DNA of 64,000 bases from CADEDV01 sp048498035 (GTDB taxonomy: Bacteria > Bacteroidota > Bacteroidia > Chitinophagales > Chitinophagaceae). Position 1 is the stretch's first letter. Every line of letters begins with the position of its first letter. Shown here one piece after another: positions 27,000 through 34,948 of this stretch. The DNA lies in NCBI GenBank assembly GCA_048498035.1, contig JBEHYT010000015.1, positions 36,611 through 100,610 on the forward strand, in the 5' to 3' direction. The notes below the pieces were generated by a model. It was not told the origin of the DNA, did no database searches, and worked only from the letters and a program-made list of their open reading frames with translations. The translations under genes and the position numbers were made by a program.

Positions 27000-28376
27000 A
27001 TGATCCAATCGATTGCTGATTTTGAACAGCCTTTTTTTATAGGTGTGGCAGGGGCCGGTATGAGCGCCATTGCACAGTACCTGCAGGGTACCGGGAAAAA
27101 AGTATCCGGGAGCGACCGTTTTTTTCGCCAGGGCGAAGAAAATGAGATGAAAGCCCGTTTGGAAGCTGCAGGCATCTCATGTTTCGTCCAGGATGGCTCC
27201 GGGATTACTGATACAACAGATCTTGTGGTGGTGTCTACAGCGGTGGAAGATTCCGTACCGGAAGTGCAAAAAGCCCGGCAGCAGGGCATCCCCATCATCC
27301 GTCGGTCTGAGCTGCTGGCATTGATAGCAGCCAGCAAAAAAACAATTGCCGTGGGCGGCACAAGCGGTAAAAGCACCACCAGTGCAATGTTGTATGATAT
27401 CCTCGCGCACGCCGGGCTTGAGCCCAGCATCATCAGCGGCGCCGGACTGGTAAAGATTATCCGCGAAGGGAAGATTGGCAACGCAAAAGTCGGAAATGGC
27501 GACTGGCTCGTAATAGAAGCAGATGAAAGCGATGGGTCCATTATTCAATATAAACCTGAAATTGGCCTGCTCCTGAATGTTGACAAGGATCACAAGGAGA
27601 TCGAAACATTGATGGATATCTTCACCAGTTTTCGCAATAACAGCCGGGAATTTATCGTCAACCGTTCACATCCACTGGCGGCATCGTTGTCTACAGGTGA
27701 TGATTATGATTTTGCGACCACGCCGGGAACAGGTGTCCGTTATGAAGCGAAAGAGTTTATACAGGAGGGCCTGCATATTTCCTTTACGATCCAGGACGTG
27801 CCCTTCCACCTGTCGTTGCTTGGCCGGCATAACATGGAAAATGCATTGGCTGCTACAGCGGTTGCGGCCGCGGCAGGTGTGGACCTGACTACTGCAGCGG
27901 AGGCGCTAACTTCCTACGAGGGAATTTACCGCCGCAACCAGGTGCTGGGTAACAAAAATGGGGTTTGGGTTATTGATGATTTTGCGCATAATCCCGTTAA
28001 ATGTGCCGCTGCCATCCGCGCCTGTCAGCCGGTTGCTCCCAAAGTAATTGCATGGCTGCAACCGCATGGCTTTGCGCCAACAAAATTCCTGCGTAATGAC
28101 TTTGTAAAAGAAATATCGGCGGCGCTTCGCCCCGGTGATGAGATATGGATGAGTGAGATATTCTATGCAGGCGGCACTACTACTAAAGATATTTCGGCCG
28201 GCGACCTGATCCGCGATCTTCAATCAGCCGGCAGCAACGCTTTCTTTTGCCCGGATCGGAATGACCTGTTGCAACAACTAAGAACCCATTTTACGGATAA
28301 CTGTGTGTTACTGTTGATGGGTGCACGGGATCCTTCACTCGAATTTTTTGCCCGGGAAATCTGGAACGCATTGTAA
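27000..28376 (+). CDS. Mur ligase family protein (MurC-like)
   Basis: The start is ATG 27000; a TTG two codons upstream is less likely. It has three Mur ligase domains: an N-terminal UDP-binding Rossmann domain (FIGVAGAGMSAIAQYL), a central ATPase with P-loop GGTSGKSTTSAML (about 118-130) and EADESDGS, and a C-terminal domain with DDFAHNPVKCAAAIRA. Such enzymes ligate an amino acid or peptide to UDP-MurNAc with ATP. The P-loop reads GTSGKST rather than the usual GTHGKTT of MurC. The gene stands outside any dcw cluster. A peptide-recycling ligase (Mpl-like) or another Mur-type role is possible; I do not assign a substrate. Its 3' end is 2 bp from the convergent gene. Confidence 0.85.
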   Translation: MIQSIADFEQPFFIGVAGAGMSAIAQYLQGTGKKVSGSDRFFRQGEENEMKARLEAAGISCFVQDGSGITDTTDLVVVSTAVEDSVPEVQKARQQGIPIIRRSELLALIAASKKTIAVGGTSGKSTTSAMLYDILAHAGLEPSIISGAGLVKIIREGKIGNAKVGNGDWLVIEADESDGSIIQYKPEIGLLLNVDKDHKEIETLMDIFTSFRNNSREFIVNRSHPLAASLSTGDDYDFATTPGTGVRYEAKEFIQEGLHISFTIQDVPFHLSLLGRHNMENALAATAVAAAAGVDLTTAAEALTSYEGIYRRNQVLGNKNGVWVIDDFAHNPVKCAAAIRACQPVAPKVIAWLQPHGFAPTKFLRNDFVKEISAALRPGDEIWMSEIFYAGGTTTKDISAGDLIRDLQSAGSNAFFCPDRNDLLQQLRTHFTDNCVLLLMGARDPSLEFFAREIWNAL

Positions 28377-28378
28377 TA

Positions 28379-28864
28379 TCAGGTAAGGGCAGGTATTGTA
28401 GGTTGCGACGCCGGCAACAGGACATACCAGCAAAGCGCCATTAATAAACCCGTATAGGATGCTATGGCTGCCGTTGCCTTGCCCAGTGTAAGATCGGGGA
28501 ACGATTCTTTTTTGTGAAGCCCGCATTCCAGTACCGGCGTTTCATCGTTCTCTTTATAAAGCACCATGTGCGGCTGGCCATCCTTTTGCATATCGTAGAA
28601 AAAACGCTCGTCGTTCAGATCAATGAATTGCTTGTTCTCCAACTGGCCAAGTTCTCCCAGCTTTATACCATATTCACTTCGCAAAACGGTCTTATTGCGC
28701 CGGAAACCTTCTTTGCGGATCAGGAATACACGTCGCTCATCGTTACATTCCACGCGGGCTGCACTTGAAAAAGGGTGCAGGGTTAGTGTCAGTAATTTTT
28801 TATCATTGTGCCAGAGTTGGTACACTTCGTTGTCTGAACCGGTAGTTGTTTTTTCCCAACGCAT
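28379..28864 (-). CDS. hypothetical protein with C-terminal membrane helix
   Basis: The 161-residue protein begins RWEKTTTGSDNEVYQLWHND. A soluble domain of about 125 residues is rich in beta strands and charged residues (TLTLHPFSSAARVECNDERRVFLIRKEGFRRNKTVLRSEYGIKLGELG has a repetitive strand-turn look). A hydrophobic segment follows at about 134-155 (AIASYTGLLMALCWYVLLP), probably a tail anchor. I do not recognise the family. It is divergent from the deaminase gene, and its stop lies 2 bp from that of the Mur ligase gene. Confidence 0.7.
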   Translation of the reverse strand: MRWEKTTTGSDNEVYQLWHNDKKLLTLTLHPFSSAARVECNDERRVFLIRKEGFRRNKTVLRSEYGIKLGELGQLENKQFIDLNDERFFYDMQKDGQPHMVLYKENDETPVLECGLHKKESFPDLTLGKATAAIASYTGLLMALCWYVLLPASQPTIPALT

Positions 28865-29040
28865 AGGTCAAAGATTTGATTAATTGGCAGGATGAGGGCA
28901 AAAAGTACGAACCTTTATCGCGTAACCGGGGCGGATAACATAAAATTAATATTAACTTCATATTGCAGAGCGTAACGGTGTATAAACTGTGCAAAACTGG
29001 CAGGTAATACACAGGAAGATCATGTTTAAATGAAAAGTTT

Positions 29041-29520
29041 ATGCTGAATATCAACGAGAAGAAATTTTTGCAACGCGCGATAGAACTTTCACGGGAAGGG
29101 ATGAATGGTGGCAAGGGCGGTCCTTTTGGCTGCGTTGTAGTATTTAATGATGCTATTATCGGTGAAGGTTTTAACCAGGTTACTACCACCAATGATCCCA
29201 CGGCACACGCAGAAGTGGTGGCAATTAGAAATGCATGTAAAGCCATTGGCAGTTTTCAATTGGAAGGCTGCGACATTTATACCAGTTGCGAGCCCTGCCC
29301 GATGTGCCTGGGCGCTATCTATTGGGCGCGGCCAAGGCGCGTTATCTACGCCAATACACGCGTGGATGCGGCACACATTGAATTTGATGATGACTTTATC
29401 TACCGTGAAATTGCAGCGCCGATTTACGACCGGCATATTCCGTTTATACATGAACCCGCACCTGAAGCAGCCGCCGTTTTTGAAGAATGGAAAAAATGGG
29501 AAGGAAAAACACGCTACTAA
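29041..29520 (+). CDS. guaD: guanine deaminase-like nucleoside deaminase
   Basis: This is a cytidine/deoxycytidylate deaminase-fold enzyme of 159 residues with the zinc ligands in HAEVVAI (His and the proton-shuttling Glu, about 58-60) and CEPCPMCLGAIYWA (two Cys, about 88-91). The C-terminal FDDDFIYREI segment is typical of the Bacillus-type guanine deaminase, which converts guanine to xanthine and swaps this tail between subunits. tRNA adenosine deaminase TadA is the main alternative, but it lacks this tail. Its stop codon overlaps the convergent gene's stop in the tetramer CTAA. No purine-degradation genes are adjacent. Confidence 0.85.
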   Translation: MLNINEKKFLQRAIELSREGMNGGKGGPFGCVVVFNDAIIGEGFNQVTTTNDPTAHAEVVAIRNACKAIGSFQLEGCDIYTSCEPCPMCLGAIYWARPRRVIYANTRVDAAHIEFDDDFIYREIAAPIYDRHIPFIHEPAPEAAAVFEEWKKWEGKTRY

Positions 29521-29891
29521 GGATGCGCAGCGGAATGTTGCATACGGTGAATAATCAAAAAGCTGAGCACGATCAATAGCAGGAATATCAAAATGGTAAT
29601 ATACAACCAGGGCTGATCCTTGATCCGCAGTTTGTCACGCATCGCTTTTCGACGCGCAGTCTTTTTTTGCAGGTCCCGGTTCAACCCATCTACAATCCCC
29701 CGAAGGCGCGTCTCATCCTTCACCGCTTGCAAACCCTCCAGCGCATCTTCGGCAAAATCATTATCCAGCAATTGCTTTTCCAGTTCATGCTTTTCCCTGG
29801 CAGACAACTTACCCTGCAGGTAGGCCATCAGCGCATCCTGGTTAACGTCTGTGTTCAAATTGGATAATATGTCTTTCAGGTTTTCGTCCAT
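29517..29891 (-). CDS. single-pass membrane protein, probable anti-sigma-type partner of the adjacent sigma factor
   Basis: The 124-residue protein has a soluble N-terminal part with the pattern DALMAYLQGKLSAREKHELEKQLLDNDFAEDALEGLQ, resembling the zinc-less anti-sigma helical head common in this phylum. A basic stretch (KKTARRKAMRDKLR) and a membrane helix at about 95-115 (WLYITILIFLLLIVLSFLII) follow. It starts 3 bp after the stop of the ECF sigma gene, so they form an operon. The anti-sigma role is inferred from this layout. The stop codon overlaps that of the convergent deaminase gene. Confidence 0.75.
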   Translation of the reverse strand: MDENLKDILSNLNTDVNQDALMAYLQGKLSAREKHELEKQLLDNDFAEDALEGLQAVKDETRLRGIVDGLNRDLQKKTARRKAMRDKLRIKDQPWLYITILIFLLLIVLSFLIIHRMQHSAAHP

Positions 29892-29894
29892 CTG

Positions 29895-30473
29895 TCAATC
29901 CTTTTCCGCATTTAGCCTGCGTTCAATCCAGATCTTCAGGTTTCGCTTGCCATTCTGGATATAGCTCTTTACCTGCAACAGTGAAAAACCGGTTATTTCC
30001 GTTATTTCCTGGTAGCTCTTTTTCTGAAGGTAAAACAAAGTTATACACTGTTGCTGATCCTTATTTAATTCCTGCAACCCCAACTCTACAAGGTTGAGCG
30101 CCTTTTCATTCTTCAACAGGGCTTCCGTATCCTGTTCTGCGTCTGGCACGGCAATCATATTCTCTGTCAGTTCCTGCGCCGTTTTCTGCTGACGGCCACG
30201 CAATTGCGTCAGGCAATGATTCTTGGCAATCATATACAGCCAGGATTTGAAATACTCCACGCGGTATTTTCGAAGTTCCTGGATCACTTTTAAAAATACC
30301 TGCTGAACGGCATCCCTTGCCTCATCCTCGTTTTTCAGGTACTTCATACATACCCCGAAAAGCAGCAGCGTGTACCGCTGCAACAGGATGCCCAGCCACT
30401 TTTCAGACTGGCCAGACTGGAACCGTTGCAGCAATTGCTGATCTGTAAGATGATTGTATTGGTCTCCGTTCAC
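29895..30473 (-). CDS. ECF-type RNA polymerase sigma factor
   Basis: The 192-residue protein has sigma region 2 with DEARDAVQQVFLKVIQEL (about 58-75) and YFKSWLYMIAKNHCLTQLR, and region 4 with the helix-turn-helix KSYQEITEITGFSLLQVKSYIQNGKRNLK (about 150-180). These mark an extracytoplasmic-function sigma factor. It is transcribed with the small membrane protein that follows. The start ATG 30473 gives the family-typical N-terminus (NGDQYNHLTDQQLLQRFQSG). Confidence 0.93.
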   Translation of the reverse strand: MNGDQYNHLTDQQLLQRFQSGQSEKWLGILLQRYTLLLFGVCMKYLKNEDEARDAVQQVFLKVIQELRKYRVEYFKSWLYMIAKNHCLTQLRGRQQKTAQELTENMIAVPDAEQDTEALLKNEKALNLVELGLQELNKDQQQCITLFYLQKKSYQEITEITGFSLLQVKSYIQNGKRNLKIWIERRLNAEKD

Positions 30474-30574
30474 AATTGGAAAATAGCCTTTTTTATACTG
30501 TTAAGATGCAGAACGACAATAATTTCACATCAAAACGCGCTCCCATTTGTTATTTTCGGTAAAATATTTCAACC

Positions 30575-31342
30575 ATGGAGTTTGCAAGAGTTGCCGTTCC
30601 AGCCGCACCCGTTCGTCGAAAACCACGCCACCAGCGGGAAATGACCAGCCAGTTATTATTTGGAGAAGCGGTCCAGGTTACGGCTGAAAAAGGCAGGCTA
30701 TGGGTGAAGGTGATCAGCCTGCACGACCAATACGAGGGTTGGATGACGCGGAATTTGCTCCGCGAAGTGACAAAAAAAGATGCCGTTGCAGATAGCCCGA
30801 TGGTAACAACGGAATTGTTGACAGCCATTCAATTTGGGAATGCTACCATGCACCTGCCGATGGGCGCTTCGCTGCCGGGATTTGAAAATGGACAAGGCGT
30901 TTTGGGCGATGTCAGCTATTCAACTGCTGCTGCCGTGCTGGATCGGAACGGTCAAAAGCCCGATGCACAGAAGCTGCTGCAAACGGCGCGGCAATGGCTT
31001 AATGCGCCCTATCTGTGGGGCGGACGAACACTGATGGGTGTAGACTGCAGTGGCTTTGCGCAGGTTAATTTCAAGATGCTGGGGATGGATCTGCCCAGGG
31101 ACGCCTGGCAGCAGGCTCAACAGGGAGAACCGGTGAAAAAACTAAAGCAGGCACTGCCCGGCGATCTTGCGTTTTTCGATGATAAAGATGAGATCGTTCA
31201 CGTGGGCATCCTCATTAGCCCGGAGGAGATCATCCATGCTTCAGGTAAGGTGAGAATTGATGCCATTGATAAAAAAGGTATCACGAATGGAGATACCGGC
31301 TTGCGTACACACCGGCTGAAAGCTATACGGCGTTACTTTTAG
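30575..31342 (+). CDS. NlpC/P60 (C40) peptidoglycan hydrolase with N-terminal SH3-like domains
   Basis: The 255-residue protein has SH3b-like beta segments in residues 1-130 and a C40 peptidase domain from about 131. The Cys is in GVDCSGFAQVNF (about 154), the His in DEIVHVGILIS (about 208), and the third polar residue in IIHASGKVRID (His about 221). These enzymes cut the gamma-D-Glu-L-diamino-acid bond of wall peptides. No signal peptide is present, matching the cytoplasmic dipeptidyl-peptidase VI type used in wall peptide recycling. It is divergent from the sigma factor gene, with 101 bp between. Confidence 0.92.
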   Translation: MEFARVAVPAAPVRRKPRHQREMTSQLLFGEAVQVTAEKGRLWVKVISLHDQYEGWMTRNLLREVTKKDAVADSPMVTTELLTAIQFGNATMHLPMGASLPGFENGQGVLGDVSYSTAAAVLDRNGQKPDAQKLLQTARQWLNAPYLWGGRTLMGVDCSGFAQVNFKMLGMDLPRDAWQQAQQGEPVKKLKQALPGDLAFFDDKDEIVHVGILISPEEIIHASGKVRIDAIDKKGITNGDTGLRTHRLKAIRRYF

Positions 31343-31402
31343 TGCCGGTTTTTTCCTGATGTATGGTATGCAGCAGTGGGACGTGTAAAATCGATAGCAG
31401 CT

Positions 31403-31984
31403 ATGTTTGAACAATTCAGAAATATCTTTCCGCTGGATGAAGGAATATGGAATGCATGGACGGGATGTTTTACAAAAATGGAAACGCCTGCCAAGACGAT
31501 TCTCCTGAAAGAAGGATCCATTTCAAGGAAGATTTTTTTTATTGAAAAGGGCTGTATACGGGTTTGGTTCAACAATAATGGAAAGGATATCTCTTTCCAG
31601 TTTTTCTTTGAAAATAGCGTGGTGGCGTCTATCGAAAGCTTCCGCAAACAATTACCGAGTCCGGTGGCAATTGAAACCATCGAACCCAGCGTTTTATGGC
31701 GGGCGGATAAAAAAGATATCGATCGGATATTAGAAGAAGTAAAACAGATGTCGCCGCTCTATGACAGGTTTATTGATGCAATATTTGAACGGACGTTTGA
31801 ATATATGCGACATTTCCTTTCGTTTATAAAAGACAGCCCGGAGCAACGCTATCTGAATCTGCTAAGGGACCGGCCGCAGGTTGTGGAGCGTGTTCCTCAA
31901 CATTATATTGCCTCCTACCTGGGCATATCCAGCGTGCATCTTAGCCGGATCAAAAGCGCCATTATCAAAAAAAGACAAGAATAG
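31403..31984 (+). CDS. Crp/Fnr family transcriptional regulator
   Basis: ATG 31403 is preferred over the GTG at 31376, because relatives begin with FEQFRNIFPL-like sequence. The 193-residue protein has an N-terminal cyclic-nucleotide-binding-type barrel (about 15-115; TILLKEGSISRKIFFIEKGCIRVWF) and a C-terminal helix-turn-helix (VPQHYIASYLGISSVHLSRIKSAI, about 163-186). The phosphate-binding RxS motif for cAMP is not evident, so the ligand is unknown. Element B inserted immediately after its stop codon, so any original terminator or downstream fusion was displaced. Confidence 0.92.
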   Translation: MFEQFRNIFPLDEGIWNAWTGCFTKMETPAKTILLKEGSISRKIFFIEKGCIRVWFNNNGKDISFQFFFENSVVASIESFRKQLPSPVAIETIEPSVLWRADKKDIDRILEEVKQMSPLYDRFIDAIFERTFEYMRHFLSFIKDSPEQRYLNLLRDRPQVVERVPQHYIASYLGISSVHLSRIKSAIIKKRQE

Positions 31985-31994
31985 ATTGTTTTAA
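31985..31994. repeat. target-site duplication, left copy (element B)
   Basis: ATTGTTTTAA, starting at the base after the regulator's stop codon, repeated exactly at 32156-32165. Confidence 0.85.
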
Positions 31995-32155
31995 CACTGT
32001 TATCGGGGGAAAATGAAAATCCAAACCGGTTCCGGGTTACTAAACCGAATATCAAAGGTTATTTAACCCGGTCTTTATCCAGTTTAAAAGCATGCCTCCT
32101 ATTCAAAAGCAATGCTGATTTAGGCTGTCGGTAAAATTTTCCCCGGACACTAGTG
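31995..32155. mobile_element. non-autonomous transposable element, copy B (161 bp)
   Basis: The left end is CACTGTTATCGGGGGAAAA and the right end, inward, is CACTAGTGTCCGGGGAAAA, imperfect inverted termini of about 19 bp. Perfect 10-bp direct repeats flank it. Its 142-bp left part matches copy A in length and in most bases, including the shared stretches GAATATCAAAG and TTTAAAAGCA. It holds no coding sequence. Copy B lacks the 207-bp insertion of copy A and is probably closer to the basic unit. Mobilisation in trans by a transposase elsewhere in the genome is inferred. Confidence 0.85.
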
Positions 32156-32165
32156 ATTGTTTTAA
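32156..32165. repeat. target-site duplication, right copy (element B)
   Basis: Exact copy of the ATTGTTTTAA at 31985-31994. Confidence 0.85.
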
Positions 32166-32225
32166 TAACAAATGTTATTGGAAAGGCACCCCGCCCGCAG
32201 TTATTTTGCGATAATTTGATCGGGT

Positions 32226-32822
32226 ATGAAAACAGTAGTGATTTTTGATCATCCTTATGGTCCCTATGCATCGGAAAATGAGCCTCACCATCGATCCTTT
32301 TCAGCAGCTGTCTTTAAGAAAGTGAGGCGAACTGTGGAAGAGAGGGGTGGGACGCTTGATCTGATTGACTTGCGGGCAGATCGATTTGATCCTGTTATGT
32401 CACAGAGCGACCTGGTGGCGTGGCGAACGGAGCCTTTCGTTGATGAGCAAACTGATGATTATTTTAAGAGATTGACAGGTGCAGATAATATCATCTTTAT
32501 TTTCCCGGTGTGGTGGGAGAGTATGCCCGCTTCCACAAAGGGATTTATCGACAAAGTGTTGGCGAAAGGAAGGCTCCAATCTGGCGATTTGGCAACGCTT
32601 CGAAAAAAAAATCCCCGCATTTATATTATGACCGTATCCGGAACGCCCACATATATCTACCGCTTTTGGTATGGTAACCCGGTGATGCGGATATTCGGCC
32701 GGGGAACGTTTAAAAAGATCGGGTTGAAAAGAATTTATTGGATCAATTTCAATGCAGAAGAAACCAGTTTGAAAGGGAGAATTAAGCTTCTTGATTCAAT
32801 TCCCGGAAGGTTAAAAACCTGA
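32226..32822 (+). CDS. NAD(P)H-dependent flavodoxin-like oxidoreductase (quinone reductase family)
   Basis: The 198-residue protein has a flavodoxin-like fold of the NQO1/MdaB type: KTVVIFDHPYGPYASENEPHHRSF near the FMN/FAD phosphate site, then IIFIFPVWWESMPASTKGFIDKVL (about 92-115), the hallmark of NAD(P)H:quinone oxidoreductases, and YIMTVSGTP. It should reduce quinones or similar acceptors by two electrons in the cytoplasm. It lies just downstream of transposable element B, so its promoter region may be partly altered by the insertion. No operon partner. Confidence 0.9.
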   Translation: MKTVVIFDHPYGPYASENEPHHRSFSAAVFKKVRRTVEERGGTLDLIDLRADRFDPVMSQSDLVAWRTEPFVDEQTDDYFKRLTGADNIIFIFPVWWESMPASTKGFIDKVLAKGRLQSGDLATLRKKNPRIYIMTVSGTPTYIYRFWYGNPVMRIFGRGTFKKIGLKRIYWINFNAEETSLKGRIKLLDSIPGRLKT

Positions 32823-32888
32823 CTGGCCCGGCTATTTATAACCCGGTCGCGGCCAACGCAGCCGGAAATAAGCATTTTTAAATAAAAA

Positions 32889-32925
32889 TTTGCGAAACCA
32901 AAAAGTTGCACATATATTTGCAACT
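32889..32925 (+). promoter_or_regulatory. promoter with overlapping ArsR-type operator
   Basis: TTTG (32889-32892) and TATATTTG (32913-32920) are 20 bp apart and fit the Bacteroidota -33/-7 consensus. A perfect inverted repeat, AGTTGCA (32904-32910) and TGCAACT (32919-32925), spans the -7 element. The arsR-family gene starts 30 bp further on, so self-repression is likely. Confidence 0.7.
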
Positions 32926-32954
32926 GATCGGTTTCATTAAATCAGGTATTATAA

Positions 32955-33275
32955 ATGAGAAGAGATGTTTTTCAGGCCGTGGCAGACCCCACCCGCCGCG
33001 CCATCATTGCACTGATCGCCCTGCAGGCGATGACGCCCAATGCCATTGCGGAAAATTTCAACACCACCCGCCAGGCCGTATCCAAGCACCTGCGTATTCT
33101 CACCGAGTGTGAATTGGTGAAACATGAACAACACGGCCGCGAGATCTATTATTCACTTGAACTGGAAAAGATGAAAGAAATTGATAAATGGCTTAGCCAA
33201 TACAGGAAGCTCTGGGAAACACGCTTCAATCAACTGGATGACGTATTAGCAACTTTAAAAAAGCAAAAAAAATGA
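32955..33275 (+). CDS. ArsR-family winged-helix transcriptional repressor
   Basis: The 106-residue protein opens RRDVFQAVADPTRRAIIALIALQ, the ArsR/SmtB-type first helix. Its recognition helix-turn-helix is TPNAIAENFNTTRQAVSKHLRIL (about 31-53), with a beta wing (CELVKHEQHGREIYYSLE). No metal-binding CxC motif is present. This subgroup is usually paired with an SRPBCC/AHSA1 gene, as here, where the two overlap by 4 bp. A palindromic operator sits over its own promoter. The inducer is unknown. Confidence 0.93.
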   Translation: MRRDVFQAVADPTRRAIIALIALQAMTPNAIAENFNTTRQAVSKHLRILTECELVKHEQHGREIYYSLELEKMKEIDKWLSQYRKLWETRFNQLDDVLATLKKQKK

Positions 33276-33769
33276 ACACCCCCCCTCTTTTTGATTTTAC
33301 CGTTGATAAAGCGGCGAAAACAATTTTTATCAAACGTGAGTTTGATGCCCCGCTTGACCTGGTTTGGGATGCCTTTACCAAAGCAGAACTACTGGACCAA
33401 TGGAACGCCCCTGCGCCGTATACGGCTAGAACTAAGTACATGAATTTTGAAGTTGGCGGCAAGCGTTTCTATGCCATGATAAGCCCGGAAGGTGAAGAAA
33501 AATGGGCGCTCCAGCAGTTTACTTCCATTACACCCAAAACAAACTTCAAGATGTTCAATGTCTTTGCCGACAAAGACGAGAACCCGGAACCTACTGGGTC
33601 CGACTGGGATTATAATTTTTCAGAACAGAATGGGGTAACAACGGTCAATATCAGTATTTACAATGAATCGTTTGAGCGCATGGAACGTTTGCTGGAAGGT
33701 TTCCGCCTTGGATTTACTGCAACGCTCACGAATCTCGAAACGTTACTGGCAACGCTTTCAAAAAAATGA
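33272..33769 (+). CDS. SRPBCC / AHSA1-domain protein
   Basis: The 165-residue protein shows the START-like hydrophobic-pocket fold of activator-of-Hsp90 homologues: KTIFIKREFDAPLDLVWDAFTKAELLDQWNAP (about 12-43), then KYMNFEVGGKRFYAMISPEGEE, and a long C-terminal helix (FERMERLLEGFRLGFTATLTNLETLL). The family binds small ligands or acts as a chaperone-like protein; precise role unknown. It overlaps the arsR gene (ATGA) at its start and the 69-residue gene (ATGA) at its end, so the three are translationally coupled. Confidence 0.92.
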   Translation: MNTPPLFDFTVDKAAKTIFIKREFDAPLDLVWDAFTKAELLDQWNAPAPYTARTKYMNFEVGGKRFYAMISPEGEEKWALQQFTSITPKTNFKMFNVFADKDENPEPTGSDWDYNFSEQNGVTTVNISIYNESFERMERLLEGFRLGFTATLTNLETLLATLSKK

Positions 33770-33975
33770 TCTACGTTTTTAAGACATCGGTAGGCACCTA
33801 CGAGCAGGCCCGCGCATTAAAGCCGCACATGGACCAACTGGTGACGCAGGGGAAATGGAATTTCGACCTGGATGATTGCGACAATGTGTTGCGGATTGAT
33901 AGCGAGCTGGATCTGACAATGCCGGTGATACAACTCCTGAACACACATCATTTTCACTGCGAGGAACTGCAGTGA
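33766..33975 (+). CDS. small hypothetical protein in the arsR-SRPBCC operon
   Basis: The 69-residue protein starts inside the stop codon of the SRPBCC gene (ATGA overlap). The sequence (IYVFKTSVGTYEQARALKPHMDQL, DLDDCDNVLRIDSE) predicts a beta-alpha-beta-beta-alpha ferredoxin-like fold similar in build to heavy-metal-associated domains, but without a CxxC metal site. I do not know a function. Coupling to arsR/SRPBCC suggests a shared role. Confidence 0.75.
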   Translation: MIYVFKTSVGTYEQARALKPHMDQLVTQGKWNFDLDDCDNVLRIDSELDLTMPVIQLLNTHHFHCEELQ

Positions 33976-34011
33976 GGCAATAAAAATCATTAACTTTAAA
34001 AACGAATAGCA

Positions 34012-34443
34012 ATGGCATCTGTTAATCCCTACATCCATTTCAACGGGAATGCTGAAACTGCGTTCTCTTTTTATAAATCCGTAATCGGGGGCGAGTTTGC
34101 AAAGCTGATGCGGTATAAAGATCTTTCGTCACCAGCGTTTACCATTCCCGAAAACGACGCCAATCGGATTATGCATATTGTGTTGCCGATTGACGCCCAT
34201 ACCGCGCTGGTTGGGAGTGATGTGATGGAAGTGATGGGACGCGTGAATGAGCAGGATAACCGGAATACCATTTCGCTCAACGCATCATCGCGCGAAGAAG
34301 CAGATCGCCTGTTCAACGGTCTTTCCGCCGGTGGCGCTGTGGAGATGCCGATTGCATTTGGTCCGCTGGGCTCTTATTTTGGAATGTTTGCAGACCAGTT
34401 TGGAGTGCAGTGGATGGTTCAATTTACACCGGAAAACAACTGA
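34012..34443 (+). CDS. VOC-superfamily protein, PhnB-like
   Basis: The 143-residue protein matches the PhnB/3-demethylubiquinone-like glyoxalase-fold family: NPYIHFNGNAETAFSFYKSVIGGEF (about 5-29) and the C-terminal DQFGVQWMVQF. Metal-ligand positions are incompletely conserved, as is usual in PhnB-like members, so catalysis is uncertain. It lies 36 bp after the 69-residue gene and is probably in the same transcription unit as arsR. Confidence 0.87.
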   Translation: MASVNPYIHFNGNAETAFSFYKSVIGGEFAKLMRYKDLSSPAFTIPENDANRIMHIVLPIDAHTALVGSDVMEVMGRVNEQDNRNTISLNASSREEADRLFNGLSAGGAVEMPIAFGPLGSYFGMFADQFGVQWMVQFTPENN

Positions 34444-34506
34444 CCGCGATAGTTATCAGGGAAGGGCCAGTTACAGGAAGACATTTTTTAGATAAAAGTA
34501 AGTTGT

Positions 34507-34872
34507 ATGCATTTTACGAAGTTAATGCCCAATATTTTTTACGAGAATATCCAGGACGGCCTTTCCCTTTTTGTTGATTGCCTCGGTTTTTCGATTGGGT
34601 ATGATGATCTTGCGGGTGAAAATCCCTGTTGTGTAGTGGAAAAAGACAATCTTGCGGCATTCCTGTTTCAAAACAAGGAATTCGCTGACAAAGACCGCCC
34701 GGAGTTGCGCCTTCATACAGATAATATCGAAGAAGTGTATGCGAAGGTTTCAACATCCCATCCTCAATTTCTTCATCCCAACCTCAAAGTAGTTACACTT
34801 CGCCCCTGGGGCGCAAAGGAATTCGCGCTTCGCGATCCTTCCGGCGTTTGTATCGTTATCCAGCAGTGGTAG
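34507..34872 (+). CDS. VOC-superfamily (glyoxalase / bleomycin-resistance-like) protein
   Basis: The 121-residue protein has the paired beta-alpha-beta-beta-beta pattern of the VOC fold: LMPNIFYENIQDGLSLFVDCLGFSIGYD and the closing RPWGAKEFALRDPSGVCIVIQQ, which contains the Glu-Phe-Asp-Gly-like turn. It may bind or sequester a small molecule. Drug resistance should not be assumed from the family name. It follows the PhnB-like gene by 63 bp on the same strand. Confidence 0.87.
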   Translation: MHFTKLMPNIFYENIQDGLSLFVDCLGFSIGYDDLAGENPCCVVEKDNLAAFLFQNKEFADKDRPELRLHTDNIEEVYAKVSTSHPQFLHPNLKVVTLRPWGAKEFALRDPSGVCIVIQQW

Positions 34873-34923
34873 CCGGGGAGCAAATGCCAGTATTGCGATC
34901 ATTTCCCAAACGGTTTATATTTC

Positions 34924-34948
34924 ATGATACTATCAAATGATACTATCA
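34924..34948. repeat. two direct copies of a 12-bp near-palindrome
   Basis: ATGATACTATCA occurs at 34924-34935 and again at 34937-34948, 13 bp apart; the core TGATA-C-TATCA is nearly self-complementary. A related ATGATAG lies at 34961-34967. They sit between two convergent genes, not at an obvious promoter. Function is unknown. Confidence 0.5.

Noticed and set aside
34507..34872. Bleomycin-resistance gene
   Set aside because: The fold is shared by many unrelated binding proteins and enzymes; nothing in the sequence or context supports drug binding.
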